A stretch of DNA of 64,000 nt from Corbicula japonica (Eukaryota > Mollusca > Bivalvia > Venerida > Cyrenidae), in the NCBI GenBank assembly GCA_038501625.1, contig JAZAYU010000226.1, forward strand, positions 445,001-509,000, given 5' to 3'. The notes beneath the pieces were generated by a model. It was not told the DNA's origin. It made no database searches and saw nothing but the letters and a program-made list of their open reading frames with translations. Positions 35,230-47,289 of the stretch are shown piece after piece. The number at the start of each line of letters is the position of its first letter. Position 1 is the first letter of the stretch. The position numbers and the translations under genes were made by a program.

Positions 35230-36369
35230 ATGTTCTACTAGGTTCTGGAATGATTTTGCATATCTTCACAAGCAAGACAACATAATTTCGAATATTCAGA
35301 GGGTTTTTTTCGAAAATGTTTGTGTTTTACGTAATTAGAAAAAAACGGTTTAAATTTCGGGTATTTCATAATCGTATACCTGGCTAAGTCAAATATTATA
35401 TGTACCGGTATGTTACGTTTTTTTTCATTAATACTTATTAAAGCTTACGTATTCTTTCATGTATTTCCAGCCTTTATTTTAAAATAATCTTAACATATTT
35501 TACACAAACCTGTTACATAGCTAAAAGAAACTTTCCGGACAACCACAATTTCAACGTTATATCACATACCATTTTCCATAGTATTTTAAGAATGAAATAT
35601 TATCATTCAAAAACACAACATAAGTTTCCTAATAGCTGTAATTATGTTAGACTCGAAAAAAATCCGATGATTCTATAACACGGGACATTTTGAAAGTGAT
35701 ATTCAGCGTTAACTTACAATAAATGTAAATTAAAGTCCTTCTGAAATATAAATTAACTATATTCACCCCAATGTTTCTGAGGCCATAAATATTTATATTT
35801 TACAAAGGGTTTCAAAGACAATTTATTATACATATGCAAAATCGTATGACTATATTTGAACAAACAATTTATATGGAATCCAAATAATATGGAAAGATTC
35901 TGAGGGTTCGGTTGGAAACTTGCCATGTTCTATACGTAGACTTAAAAATTTCGAAAACCGAAAAGAAGTATGTGTTAATCGGTGTTATTTATTTTGTTGA
36001 TTCTATTCGTTTTACTTTAAATATAATATTTATAAATAAATATTCTAAAATATTTATTTCTACTACTATACTGCTTGAAATTTTAATGTGGGACTGTATA
36101 ATATTTACAATTATATCAAAGGTACAGAAGGGTAAACATTAACTTAAGAAGGGACTATCACTTAGAAATATGGCCGATTAATAAATTTCCAAGAAATATT
36201 TCATAAATAGATACTTACGAAAAATCATCAAATTGATTAAAAAAATCTCGCAGCAAGATAAAATTAGATATCTTAAATGATCAGGCATCAACATTAATAA
36301 TTAATCCATAATCACCCACTATGCTCACAGCAATTTTACAAACTATACAGATAATGAGGATATCTTAGG

Positions 36370-36500
36370 GCACTCTACAGCCTGTCTAGCAACAGCCCTG
36401 ATGCGGAGAACGCTCCATTCCGATTGGCTGATACGTTGCTAGGTGCGCGTCAATTTGACAGAACAGGCGTGGTCTGCAGAATGAAAAATGGAAAATGAGG
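36370..36500 (-). promoter_or_regulatory. Possible promoter block with CCAAT box
   Basis: A locally GC-richer island in AT-rich DNA. On the minus strand it has cagccaatcgg (CCAAT box near 36423-36427) and two ctagcaac RFX-like half-sites. About 1.8 kb upstream of ETV exon 1. No TATA box is clearly placed. Confidence 0.3.
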
Positions 36501-37861
36501 GAATCTGTAAACATCGCAATAATGACGGCGTTGTTTAGCTTGGACACCGAAACACGTGCCTAGTTTTGTGCGTTCTGTGTTTTAAAAGTGTGGGTTTAAC
36601 AACAGTCACACCGCAACATGATTTCTTGCTTAATCATGCAACTGCACAGATTTAGCAAAACTTATTACGAATGATGCATCAAACAATTAAACATACGTTT
36701 GAATTTTGTTCCAAAAGAAACATTGAATTTTTCAATTGATATCAACAGCGGAATCAAAGAAATGCACAAAGCAAAAGGTTAATTGTAAATAACGCCAACT
36801 GTCTATGTAGTTAAATTTACATATGACTTCATTCTTAAACAGATATGCCAAACTGCTTTAGCGATGTTTATTTTCTTAATTTGGTTACTGGCATTTTTTT
36901 TGCCAAAAACTATTAATTTATTTTCGTTGTTAACTACCAATTAATTTTAAAAAATGAATTGAATATTTGTCAACACGAATATGGCAATTCAAACGTGCTG
37001 ACAAAACCTATTTACTTTGTGTTCATTAAACTGTTATACAGGTTATAACGTAAGCAAGAACTTTAATGAAAGTGATACAATCTACTTCTTTCTTATATAA
37101 AAACCATTTAGAATATTATTTTTGTCATTTTGATTTTTATAATGTTCTAATTCCGTTCATAAGCTGTCATCGGGATAAACATTGCAACCCATATACATTT
37201 TCTAGTGATGAACGGGATAGATGCGTTCTTGTTAGGGTGCGTATTTTAATTCTTTTCTGCTATGTTTTCTAGAATATTTGTTGTAGAGGAAATCCTGTGA
37301 AAAAAATGTGTTTATTTCTTGTTAAAAGAGTACAATAGTGTTATTTTGTACGAAAGAAAAAGAGTACACCAAGAAGCAGAAATGATTCAAATCTCTTGAA
37401 AATGTTTAAACCTGTTCATGAGACTTGACAAAATCAAGGCATTGAACTGAACAAGTATCTCTGATAGCCGTGTTTAGCAACAACCACTTTAGTGAAGATA
37501 TCTGCGTCGGTGTATTTTATTGCTTAGCAAACGATGTAATTAAATGTTGCAAGTCGATGTTTTAAGTGTTGAAAGCACTTCAGAGAAATTGTAAACATTT
37601 TGTCAAGTGCCCCGTATAGAACGGTATGAGAGAGCAGAGCAAACATGATGGGTCAGGCGGATCCGACGATTTAAACACTTAGTAGTTGAACAATATATCT
37701 ACCAGAGCACTGTCATATACCGGAGCACATTGTCGCCGTTTGCCGAGAGTTTAGCAAAAGTGCTCGGATTACTATTTGGATATCTAACATAAAATATAGA
37801 CTTAATAATTCTATATCAATAATATTGGTAATATGGTTGCTGTGAACTTCTTTTATCTAGG

Positions 37862-38960
37862 CCTGGCCCCGGCATTCAGACCGTACAAGAGAATCGGGAC
37901 AACTGAGAATCGGATCCATAACTGTGGCTTCGGCATCCACATCCATGGAGGATACTCGGATGTGTAACCGTAAGTTTTTTTGTTTTAATTTGATATAGCT
38001 GCACTTTAAAGCCCCAGCCCTAAAATTAAGTAAGAATATACTATTGAAAAATCATATTTTTCCATATAGACCCCTATATATAAACTCTCTAACAGAACAC
38101 AAAAGGTCCGATCGAATTCTTTCTTATAGACGGGATTTTCAATGATATTGTTAAATTATCGTTAACAAACTTTTAAGAAGCTAAATATAGTGGAGGTATA
38201 TTTAGCACCGATTCTTTGACGAAGAGACCACTTCGTGCGCGATCTCGATTTATGTGACGTTTCGGAAATCCTACTTTCGCTTTTAGTAGCGCGGACCAAA
38301 TTTATTTTAGTAAATTAAAATTTTATTAGCCCGAACTAATGCTGCAAATTTGTGCCTATAGTGCCAAATACATGTAATATTTCATACAAGAGCGGGTTAA
38401 ATTGAAGTAATGCCGCTTTAATATAACAACGAATCAAGTTAGCAATGAAATTATCTTTGAATAGTTATATCAGTACTTACTAAGAAACTAAATGGTAATA
38501 AACCTAGCAGGATTTCAGGCGATCATGTATAATTTTTCCAAATGTTAATCTTCAGCCAGTCTACATCCCTTTCTGAACGATAATACACACATTCTAATGT
38601 TCCATGCAACAGGAAAGAAAATAGACTGGCTACAATTAACATTTTGTTATAATATATAACAAAATTGATTAAAATACAAACTGATTTTCAGACTAGCGGC
38701 TAGTTAATATTAAACTCGCTTTGTGAATATCGAAGAATAATCGCAATGTAGCGACTGCTTTGTTTTAGCCTTTGAGTAGGCAAAAAGTGTAGATCGAGAC
38801 CAGCATGCACAGAGACCGTACAGGTGAATCGGAAGGACTGATACTCGGATCCATAACCGTACGTTTTTAGCTTTAATTGTTACAGCTGCACTACAAGTCC
38901 CTACAAAATGGATGGGTTAAAAAGTGCCAGAGCAGCAGAATGGAAAGCGTAAAAACTTTG
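37862..38960. repeat. Diverged pair of direct repeats
   Basis: Segments at about 37880-38015 and 38800-38905 share agaccgtaca, gaatcggga/gaatcggaa, actcggat, ccataac and accgta.gtttt...agctgcact in the same order. This may be an old duplication of an exon-like or repeat unit. Function unknown. Confidence 0.5.
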
Positions 38961-39240
38961 TGCCAGAACGATGCACGAGGAAAGATTTTGCTTAACGATA
39001 TAAAAGTATGATAGATATTGCACGGATCGGGTATGTGTTACAATGTGCTAGAGCAAGTGGAGAGATGTGTATGACCATGTATTTAGTTTAAACACAAGTT
39101 TTAATGAAGAAACTGTTCATCACTTAACACTTCGTTCAATCTACTATTGAAATGATAATTCAAACACGAACGTGGAGATTCCCCATAGACAATGATATGA
39201 AGTGACGGTAAATGAATCCACGATGTACGTATCACTGCTA

Positions 39241-39850
39241 CACACCTTTCAACCCGATAAGGTGAATGCCGTGGGTAAGCCGACGGCAGTTGCTTGTGTA
39301 CATGAACGTTTTTCGGCGAAACTGAGTATTGGCCTGATTTTTACATTTTCCCGCAATATCTTAGCAGACAAAAATATACATATTGATTCCATGTTTGTTA
39401 AGGACTCTACTGACGAAATCTTGACGCACACAGGATATTATTTACAAAGAAATTGCAGAAAAAGTGTGCAATTTTGCGACAACATAAGTCATTTGACGAA
39501 TCGGTCGCAAATATCCTTTTTTATTACCAATCTCACACCGTTCAACCCGATAAGGTGAATGCCGTGGGTATACCGACGGCAGTTGCTAGCGTACATGAAC
39601 GTTTTCTCGGCGAAACTGAGTATTGGCCTGATTTTTACATTTTCCGGCAATATCTTAGCATACAAAATATACATATTGATTCCCTGTTTGTTAAAGACAA
39701 TACTGACGAAATTTTGACGCACACAGGATATTATCTACAAAGAAATTGCAGAAAAAGTGTGCAATTTTTTGACGAAATATGTCATTTGACGAATCGGCCG
39801 CAAATATCTTTTTTATTACCGAACATGAAATTTTTGAAATATTCCATGAT
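39241..39850 (+). repeat. Two tandem 293-bp units with shared open frame
   Basis: Units start at 39241 and 39534 (cacaccgttcaacccgataa gg). Both keep a similar open frame: PDKVNAVGKPTAVACVHERF, NIHIDSMFVKDSTDEIL, THTGYYLQRNCRKSVQF. Unit 2 runs on into KYSMIKFNYF. No known domain is recognised. An inverted third copy lies at 40437-40690. Confidence 0.75.
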
Positions 39851-40436
39851 AAAGTTCAATTATTTCCGAATTTTAAAACTATAATATTACGTTCTCTGTT
39901 TGGTTCGTCCCCAGATAAAGGTCGAGCTGAAATAATATACGGTGCAACATTTTTTCTCGTCTGCAGGCGGCTGTGCAAGTGCATTAAATTTCAAGTTCGT
40001 AAAGTTCATAGTAAATGATAAAAGGATTTGTACAAAGTTAGATAAAATATTTTATTGTATTGCATTTGAATGTGTACAAACGCTTGTAATTCTCTTTTGA
40101 CAAGTGTACGAAATAATTGAATACTTAAAATTATTACAATTCTAAAATTGCATCAATATTTATCCTGATCTATACACAACAAGGAGTAGCCTAGATTTGT
40201 TAACACTAGAGTCTGATACACGTTATGCATACAGCAGACAACAGCGACGTTGAAAATAAGTTCACTTGACGGCCGTTAACGTTATCAAATCCACTGACAA
40301 AACTGCATTCAACTGTACCAATATTTTAGTGTTAACGGCCGTTGTCATTACCAAAATCACCACGACGTACCAAGTTTAAAAGTAAATATCTTTCTAGAGA
40401 AAGCGAATTGGAAGCTGTGGTTTCAAATAATTACAG

Positions 40437-40690
40437 GGAAATAATTGAACTTTATCATGGAATATTTCAAATATTTCAGATTTGGTAATAAAAAAAGATA
40501 TTTGCGGCCGATTCGTCAAATGACATATTTCGTCAAAAAACTGCACACTTTTTTCTGCAATTTCTCTGTAAATATTGCGGGAAAATGTAAAAATCAGGCC
40601 AATACTTACTGTCGCCGAAAAACGTTCATGTACACAAGCAACTGCCGTCGGCTTACTCACGGCATTCATCTTATCGGGTTGAACGGTGTG
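40437..40690 (-). repeat. Inverted third copy of the 293-bp unit
   Basis: On the minus strand it reads PDKMNAVSKPTAVACVHERF and then, after an internal deletion of about 90 bp, EKSVQFFDEICHLTNRPQIS. The frame is preserved across the deletion. Confidence 0.75.
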
Positions 40691-40714
40691 AATGTTCCTT
40701 GTAACATTTTTCTT

Positions 40715-41300
40715 TATTAAACATATGCTAGAGAATGGATTGTGTTTAAACATACGGCAGTGTTCCCAGTTACATTTTTCTTTGTTAAACATATAGACGA
40801 GGATGGATTGTGTTTAAACATACGACAGTGTTCCCAGTTACATTTTTCTTTATTAAACATAGGCAAGAGGATGGATTGTGTTTAAACATACAACAGTGTT
40901 CACAGTTACATTTTTCTTTATTAAACATATGCAAGAGGATGGATTGTGTTTAAACATACGACAGTGTTCACAGTTACATTTTTCTTTATTAAACATATGC
41001 ACGAGGTTGGATCGAGTTTAAACATACGACCGTTTTCCCAGTTACATTTTTCTTTGTTAAACATATTCCCGAGGATATATTGTATTTAAAAATACGGCAG
41101 TTTTCCCAGTTGCATGTTTCTTTATTAAACATATGTACGAGGATTGATTGTGTTTAAACATACGGCAGTTTTCCTAGTTACATGTTTCTTTGTTAAACAT
41201 ATGCACGAGGATGGATTGTGTTTAAACATACGACAGTGTTTCCAGTTTCTTCATTCCTTTAGTAAATATATGTTTGAAGATGGATTATGTTTAAACATAC
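40715..41300. repeat. 68-bp tandem repeat, about 8.5 copies
   Basis: Unit: ttaaacatatgcacgaggat, ggattgtgtttaaacatacg, acagtgttcccagttacatt, tttcttta. Later copies diverge. Confidence 0.9.
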
Positions 41301-42300
41301 CACGGGATGAGATATGGCGCTTGAGAACGCATATAGCTAAAAGTGTGAGAGTACGAGAATAGAATGGTAAAATACTATTATATTTTTATGTTCAGTGTTG
41401 AATTGGAATCAATTTGGTTATGTTGCGACATTTAAACCATCGGGTTTTAGTCGTTTGTAAAAATATATTAGGGGGTTACCCGTATTGTTGGGAGTAATGC
41501 ACTGTGAATTAAAAAGAACGTGTTTTAGTAGATGTGCGACCGGAACCATGTGAATTCTTGCTCTACCTTGGCCTGGATGATGTACCACTTGCTCTCCTGC
41601 AAGATCAAGATTTTGTATTAAGTTTAATGCTAATAAATATCAGTAAAAGCTTCTTTCTAAAAGCTTCTTTCATAGCTGCGACATTGTCCACCGTTTCAAC
41701 AAACAGCAGTATGTGCACTCATTTCTTGGCTAATCAGATCTAAACCATTTATTAAAAGACCGAAGCGATTAACTGCTATTAAGACGCGGCTTATTCAACT
41801 GCTGTTTTATGATGCTTTCTAATGAAATATAGCCATTGTCTTCTATCAAATTGATTTCAATACAGGTACGGGACATGTCGGTGACGAATCGATCATTTTT
41901 ACATCGTTATCATCACGCTAATTCCCACTAATGGATTTTCCAGAAAATGAATGAATCACAATAATTAACAAGTAAATCTGCCATTGATATGAGACGTCTT
42001 TAAGAAATTCACATGAAATGTCCCTTTAACAGCAAGACAAACTAAGAAGATCTCATAAAATTCCAACGGCAATTAGAAGTATTTCTATCGCACAATCCAT
42101 TTTAAATTATGTTTTACACGAGATAGCGCGGTGACGGGAAATGGCACAAAGTAAAAACACTGTAACGATCTATAAATCGGAATAAAATGAAAGAAAAAAA
42201 ACTGATCTTTTTATTTAAATCTGGCACAGATTTGAACGTTTTGGTGTTGTTATACTTTTCGGTTAATGGAAGAATTTTAAGATCTATTTTGTTTGAAGTA
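41301..42300. other. Intergenic, nothing recognised
   Basis: AT-rich. A 69-codon plus-strand frame at 41534-41743 has no recognisable motif and no supporting splice or start context. Confidence 0.35.
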
Positions 42301-42304
42301 CATG

Positions 42305-42457
42305 TCCCAATGTTATAAAACTGATAATGGAAACTAGTCTCAAATCTCAAGCATCTGATAGGCTGAAATGGCGACCAGTCGCCGTCGCCATTTCAGACAA
42401 TCAGATGCTTGAGATTTGAGACTGGTTTCCAATCTCAGTTTTATAATTTTCAGCCCA
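42305..42457. mobile_element. Family A hairpin
   Basis: tcccaatgttataaaactga to agttttataattttcagccc. The centre ggcgaccagtcgccgtcgcc shows a small duplication. Confidence 0.88.
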
Positions 42458-42754
42458 GGTATTCATTTTTATACCAAGTGCAACTGTCCGGCTAGTGACA
42501 ATCCGTTACAGTAACTTGCATATCTTGCTTTATCAAAGTTACCGTTAGAATTTTTTTTCCAAACGACAGTGTATATGAAAAATTTCCAAAGGACAGTGTA
42601 TATTCTATTTTATTTTTATGTATTACAGATATCCTTTAAATAAAAACACGAGTTTTCAAAACATGTAATACAACGGTTATCCAGTAAAATATACTATATT
42701 ACAAGAAGAAAGTGTGCCCTTTTTTCGTTGATTTTTCATTTCATGTTCTCCTTT

Positions 42755-42870
42755 TCTAATGCCTTAATATTTGGTATCAAAAATTGAGATTGGAATATTT
42801 AAAATATATAGTTAAATTATCAATGAATTAATCTCAATGTTGATACTAAATATTTAGGCATTAAAAAAAG
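42755..42870. repeat. Imperfect ~110-bp palindrome
   Basis: tgccttaatatttggtatca and attgagatt are mirrored by aatctcaatgttgatacta and atatttaggca. Confidence 0.6.
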
Positions 42871-43374
42871 TAGTTACTGAAAAATCACCGAGAACAAAGT
42901 CCACACTTTATTTTGGAATATAGTTGTTGGGTTATTTCGTTTACACGGTTCCGAAGCCAAAGAAAGATGTGTTGTAGGCCTAATGTAGTATTCATTATTT
43001 AGCATGAATCCAACTCCGAATCTCTGGATTGGTACTTGCATATATTGCAGTAAGATTTAATTAGGACTCGACTGTTTATATTCGGTTGAGACGTATCTTA
43101 GAAACAGCAAAATTGTCTATCTACATCAATTTTCAATACAGAGAATTTAAAAACATTTCTATGCATATAGTTATCATAAAACAAAATTATTTATGCTTTT
43201 ATATATAAAAGGCTAAATGACTTGTTGTTTTGTTTGGTTCCACGCAATTCGTATACATGACTGGGTGTAATTATTTTGCCAATAACTGATACCGTTAAAA
43301 CGCACTATTTAAATTTACTTAACACGAAATTAGATCAAAAATACTTTAAATTAATTTTTTCTTTTTTTTCAAAA

Positions 43375-43500
43375 GTGCCTACTCATATGTCCACTTTAGC
43401 AACCCACCTCGCCTGTTTACTCGCCGACGCCGCGATGTCTAGAGCGCCGCCTGAACGGGTGGCGGGTCCTATCTTTAACTTCGCAGTACAGGCTTTCGTA
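43375..43500 (+). other. GC-rich open segment, possible exon of unknown gene
   Basis: A strong acceptor-like tract (ttttctttttttt, caaaag) precedes an open stretch reading PTHMSTLATHLACLLADAAM, SRAPPERVAGPIFNFAVQAF, followed by gtaaag. Its base composition stands out from the AT-rich surroundings. The family is not recognised and no neighbouring exon was seen. Confidence 0.25.
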
Positions 43501-43949
43501 AAGGATGAAATTCACGTTCTAGTTATTCTTAAGACGATTGTGGTAACATTTAGTGGTAAATCTTTCTCCCAACTCATCATTATTATCTTAAATCAGTATA
43601 AAGGTTACGAAAAAGCTAATTAATATTGGAATATGAAGGGCCCTACTTCTCTTAAATAGACGCAAGGTGTTAAAACGGTTTTAACATTTTCCCGCTTCTG
43701 TGTACTTTAAGTCGTCACGTTTTTTCCATTTTCCGTGTGTATCTTCTTCATAACGTTATTTCATTTACAGAATGAAAATAAATCTCTCCCCCAAAACGAG
43801 GCAGTTTTTATACCGGAAACAGAACGGATGACTGGCTAACACGAATTAGAAGCCAGTAACGTGATGAACAAAGTTTATTGTCTATCTTTGAACTTTGATA
43901 GTTTATATCGTCCCACATAGAGACTGGGTTTTTCACAAAAAATACCTTG

Positions 43950-44092
43950 GTTCAAGATCATAAAACTAAAACAGGACACCAGTCTCAAATCTCAAGCAAT
44001 TAGTTGGCTGAAATGGCGACCAGTCGCGATTTCAGCCAATCAGATGCTTGAGATTTGAGACTGGTCTCCAGTTTGTTTTATGGACAGCCTCT
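43950..44092. mobile_element. Family A hairpin, mixed subfamily
   Basis: caagatcataaaactaaaac at the left and gagactggtctccagtttg at the right. The centre is ggcgaccagtcgcgatttc. Confidence 0.88.
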
Positions 44093-44254
44093 GGCATGTA
44101 AGGAACTGATTGCACGCACCATTTTTACACTCTACTTAACTTCATCAATTTGTGAATTTTTTTTTCGAGGTTAGCTTCCGTTTCCTTAACGTTAATGTAA
44201 GTTGAGGATGAAAGTAATTTTTGTGTACATGTATGGCACATGAAAAGGTTCAAA

Positions 44255-44575
44255 AGGTATCCGATTCCGGTTCACCTGTATTTTTATACGTCCAGAATAT
44301 AATTTTATACGTTCGACGAATTAATTTGAAGGTTTACCGATGTTTAGATAGTATAAGTGCACCCGTAAATTTGTGATGCAGCTATAAAATTATACGTCCA
44401 ATATACACATTTTTACGTCTGAGGTGCACCGCTATTTAATGCGGCGGAGATATAAAATTTACACCTTTGATGTATAAAAATGAAGGTACAGTGGTATTTT
44501 AAATGGCGGTGCATTTGTATTTTATAGGTGCAACTCTTCATATTTATACGACCGTCGTATTAACCTATAGGTTCG
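44255..44575. repeat. Degenerate ttatacgtc repeat region
   Basis: Alternating atttttatacgtcc, ataattttatacgttcg, aggtgcaccg and complements in both orientations. Probably a decayed palindromic repeat. Confidence 0.5.
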
Positions 44576-44827
44576 ACGTATAATTTCACAGTTATGCACC
44601 TCCATTATCTTTTGAGCCTTGTCGGGCGCCATAATCACGGGGCCAGATCGTGACGTAATCCTCGTAATTCGAAATTTTTTATTACACTTTATGAGTGTTA
44701 GCAAAATATATTTATAAGAATCGCTTGTCTGCTAGGTGTACAAATACGCATCGACTTTTGGGAAGTTCTGTGGGACTGCTGTGAGCTAGGACGCATTCAT
44801 GTTAGAACATATTCATCCAATTCGGCG

Positions 44828-44854
44828 ATACCAGGAATCTAGTCTAGATTCCTG
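44828..44854. repeat. Short perfect palindrome
   Basis: ccaggaatctag and its complement ctagattcctgg meet with a 1-2 base centre. A related caggaatgtagttctagattcctg occurs near 45089-45113. Confidence 0.8.
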
Positions 44855-44914
44855 GCGATACTTAAACAACAGAAGTATTTCTACACATCATGAATACAAA
44901 AATTAAGTACGTCT

Positions 44915-45400
44915 ACGATATCAAGCATTCAAACATCAGGCTTTGCATGCTTTAACGTTAGAGGAGATAGTTGTGGACCGTGTTCTCTGATGTAAAACAT
45001 TCGCACAAGGGAGATTACACCAAAACAAGGGAGACTACTGCACAAAATAAGGACACAGCTCCAACACAGTGATCTCCCTCTCTACCAGCAGGAATGTAGT
45101 TCTAGATTCCTGCTACCAGTAATGGTTTCAAACGAGTTAAAATAAAATATTTTTTAATAAAAGAAATATTCCCGTTAATTTAAAGAGTCATTTGTTTAGT
45201 ATTGTTCAGTATCCAAAGTAAGTTCAATATTATTGTGTAACTGAAGACAGAATTTTGTTTTATTTCATCATAAATGATTAGTGTTTATTAGCGTATTATT
45301 AGTTTTGATATTGATGTTTCCTTTCTTCAGACATACCAAACTTTATAATACATGAAATGTATTGGCCTTAAAGCACTGTACTAATATAATGGGCTCATCT
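44915..45400. repeat. Segment X of an old tandem duplication, copy 1
   Basis: Shares, in order, ttgcatgctttaa.gttagag, cattcgcacaagg, caagggagactactgc, acacagctccaacacagtga, gaaatattcccg and gtaactgaagacagaatttt with 47905-48330. Confidence 0.75.
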
Positions 45401-45439
45401 TCATTCATCTATCAGTTAAGGAAATTTCTGATCTTTTTA

Positions 45440-46420
45440 CAGGAATTCATTGCCGGTAACTGACTTTTTTTCGGCGTTAGCTGCCTAAGCTCACTTTTGA
45501 CCTTATTTTTCGACCACTGAAATGTAAATAATACTTCTATTCTATTATTATGCAGCGGAAAAATTAAATAAACTATTTTGATTGGTAGCTATTTACACCA
45601 GAGAGGCATCTAGCAGGGTGAAGAGGTATCTAGTGAGATTTTTATTATTATGCAGCGGGAAAATCAAATAGATTGGTTGTTAGTGGGTGTTGTTTACGAT
45701 AACCGTAACGATTTTTATATTTTGTGTAAGTATTTTCCTGGCACTTACATGTTCGAGCATTTTCGTTTTTAAAAGCGATAATTGTATTCAATTTGGAGAA
45801 AAACATATTTACGATTTAAATAACCAGTTAAGTGAATATTGATGTCTTAAATACAATTTTATATGGAATATTCTTGGGTGTCAGGTAAACATTTGCGTAC
45901 AACAAAGTGTAAAACGAAAGAGAAGTGCAGATATTTCTAGTTCTTACTGGTTCCTTTTTAGTTACTTTGATACTGATTGTTAATTTCAAGTACAAAATAT
46001 AATTTCTCTGTAGTGTAGTGGCTAACTTTCTCGCCTCTCAAGCGGAGACCCCGGGTTCAATACTCATGAGGGATACTTATTTAAAGTTAATTTATGTAAA
46101 AGTTGGTAGATTTTGCTCTTGTAACAAGCTGTTATTATTTATGTTTATTAAATTTCAAGAACATTTATTCATCTTGAGTTCTAACTCTTCAAGAGGTATT
46201 TTATCACCCTATGAAATTGTTGCAACAGCTTCAACATTTTTTTTGAAAGACACTTTGAATGAATGTATGAGTTGTCATGATTCGGTCGCTTAATCTCTAG
46301 GTCATACTCGGAAGGCAGGGAGGGTTCGTCAACGGCTTTAACAAGTAAAATAAAATAACTGTATTTATGAATCTTTTCCATCAACGCCGTTTATCTTTTA
46401 AAAAGATATTTCTTGTTCAA
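45440..46420. mobile_element. ~1-kb dispersed element, copy 2 (inverted relative to 27535-28790)
   Basis: Runs ttttttttcggcgttagctg and agctcacttttgacc to ccatcaacgccgtttatctt. It is missing a few short stretches that copy 1 has. It includes the tRNA-like block at 46004-46068. Confidence 0.8.
46004..46068 (+). tRNA. tRNA-Glu-like pseudogene block in copy 2
   Basis: tctgtagtgtagtggctaac, tcgcctctcaagcgg (anticodon loop CTCTCAA, anticodon CTC) and ccgggttcaatactc follow tRNA-Glu order. The acceptor stem is absent. Confidence 0.6.
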
Positions 46421-46485
46421 CAGTATAACCGGAGTTGACCCTGATAAGACTGCACGGATGCTCAAGCTGACTTTGGTCTGCACTG

Positions 46486-46612
46486 TGCCCAAGATCATAG
46501 AATTAAATCTGGTGATCAGTCTCAAATCTCAAGCATCTGTGTCGCCATTTCAGCCAATCAGATCCTTGAGATTTGAGACTGATCTCAAAACTTAATTGAA
46601 TGATCTTGGACC
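46486..46612. mobile_element. Family A hairpin, cataaaacta subfamily
   Basis: gcccaagatcatagaattaa to ttaattgaatgatcttgg, with gatccttgag in place of gatgcttgag. Part of the left centre is deleted. Confidence 0.85.
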
Positions 46613-46983
46613 ACTGGTTGCAAATGTGACAATAAGTGTGATTAGCACTAAAAGGGTTCATCATTTTATATTTACACTTCAACTTTGTCGTCTACGATAA
46701 AGTCTTATTCATCAAACGGATCATAATTTCTGTTGGTAAACAGTGTAACATAGTATTTTAAAAGGCGTGGCTACAGCAGAGCCGTTCATAATTTATTGGA
46801 CGTTGCTCAATGTTTTGACGTGTGACGTCGCCGAGCACGCACGTTTTGCCACGAGTAACTACGAAAAAAAACGTGCCGTCATTCAATGTGTCGTCAACGT
46901 TGCTGTTCCAACAGCCTTTTGAAAAAGCCGTGATATCACGAATTATTTTCATAATTTCTGTATTAATGCAAGTATTTATGAGT

Positions 46984-47140
46984 GTAAATATAAGGATTGA
47001 ATCGATATTTGATGGTTTCCATTTGGGTATAAAAACAGTTGTATTGTTTAAAGCACGCGTGAAGCCCTTCGGGCTTCACACACTTTAAACAACCCAACTG
47101 TTTTCCATACTCAAATGGAAATCATCAAATATCGATTCAA
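46984..47140. repeat. ~155-bp palindrome
   Basis: aaggattgaatcgatatttg atgg...ccatttg is mirrored by caaatggaaatcatcaaata tcgattcaatcctt. The turn is gaagcccttcgggcttc. Arms of about 70 bp with few mismatches. Confidence 0.85.
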
Positions 47141-47289
47141 TCCTTAAATTAATATTGTTATTTGTTAAATTGTTTGAAGTATAGCCTATAGGACAATGAT
47201 AATTTATCTCTGCAATGCACAGTGCATAGTTTATTTTAGGGACCCATTATCAATATTATTGTACAAGTGAAATCAATTTTCTGAGCTGA

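Larger units (their letters stand above)
34615..37860. other. Upstream region of ETV: probable 5' UTR intron and promoter area
   Basis: Exon 1 begins with an acceptor, so an untranslated first exon should lie here. No single start site is certain. Candidates are the X-box at 35216-35229 and the GC-richer block at 36370-36500. The rest is AT-rich without supported genes. Confidence 0.4.

Noticed and set aside
37862..37980. Plus-strand exon ending in accg/taagtt
   Set aside because: It contains stops in the frames examined, and a diverged copy lies at 38.8 kb. More likely repeat or non-coding sequence.
41534..41743. 69-residue plus-strand frame
   Set aside because: No motif, no splice context and no repeat copy for comparison. 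Length is within chance expectation for 64 kb.
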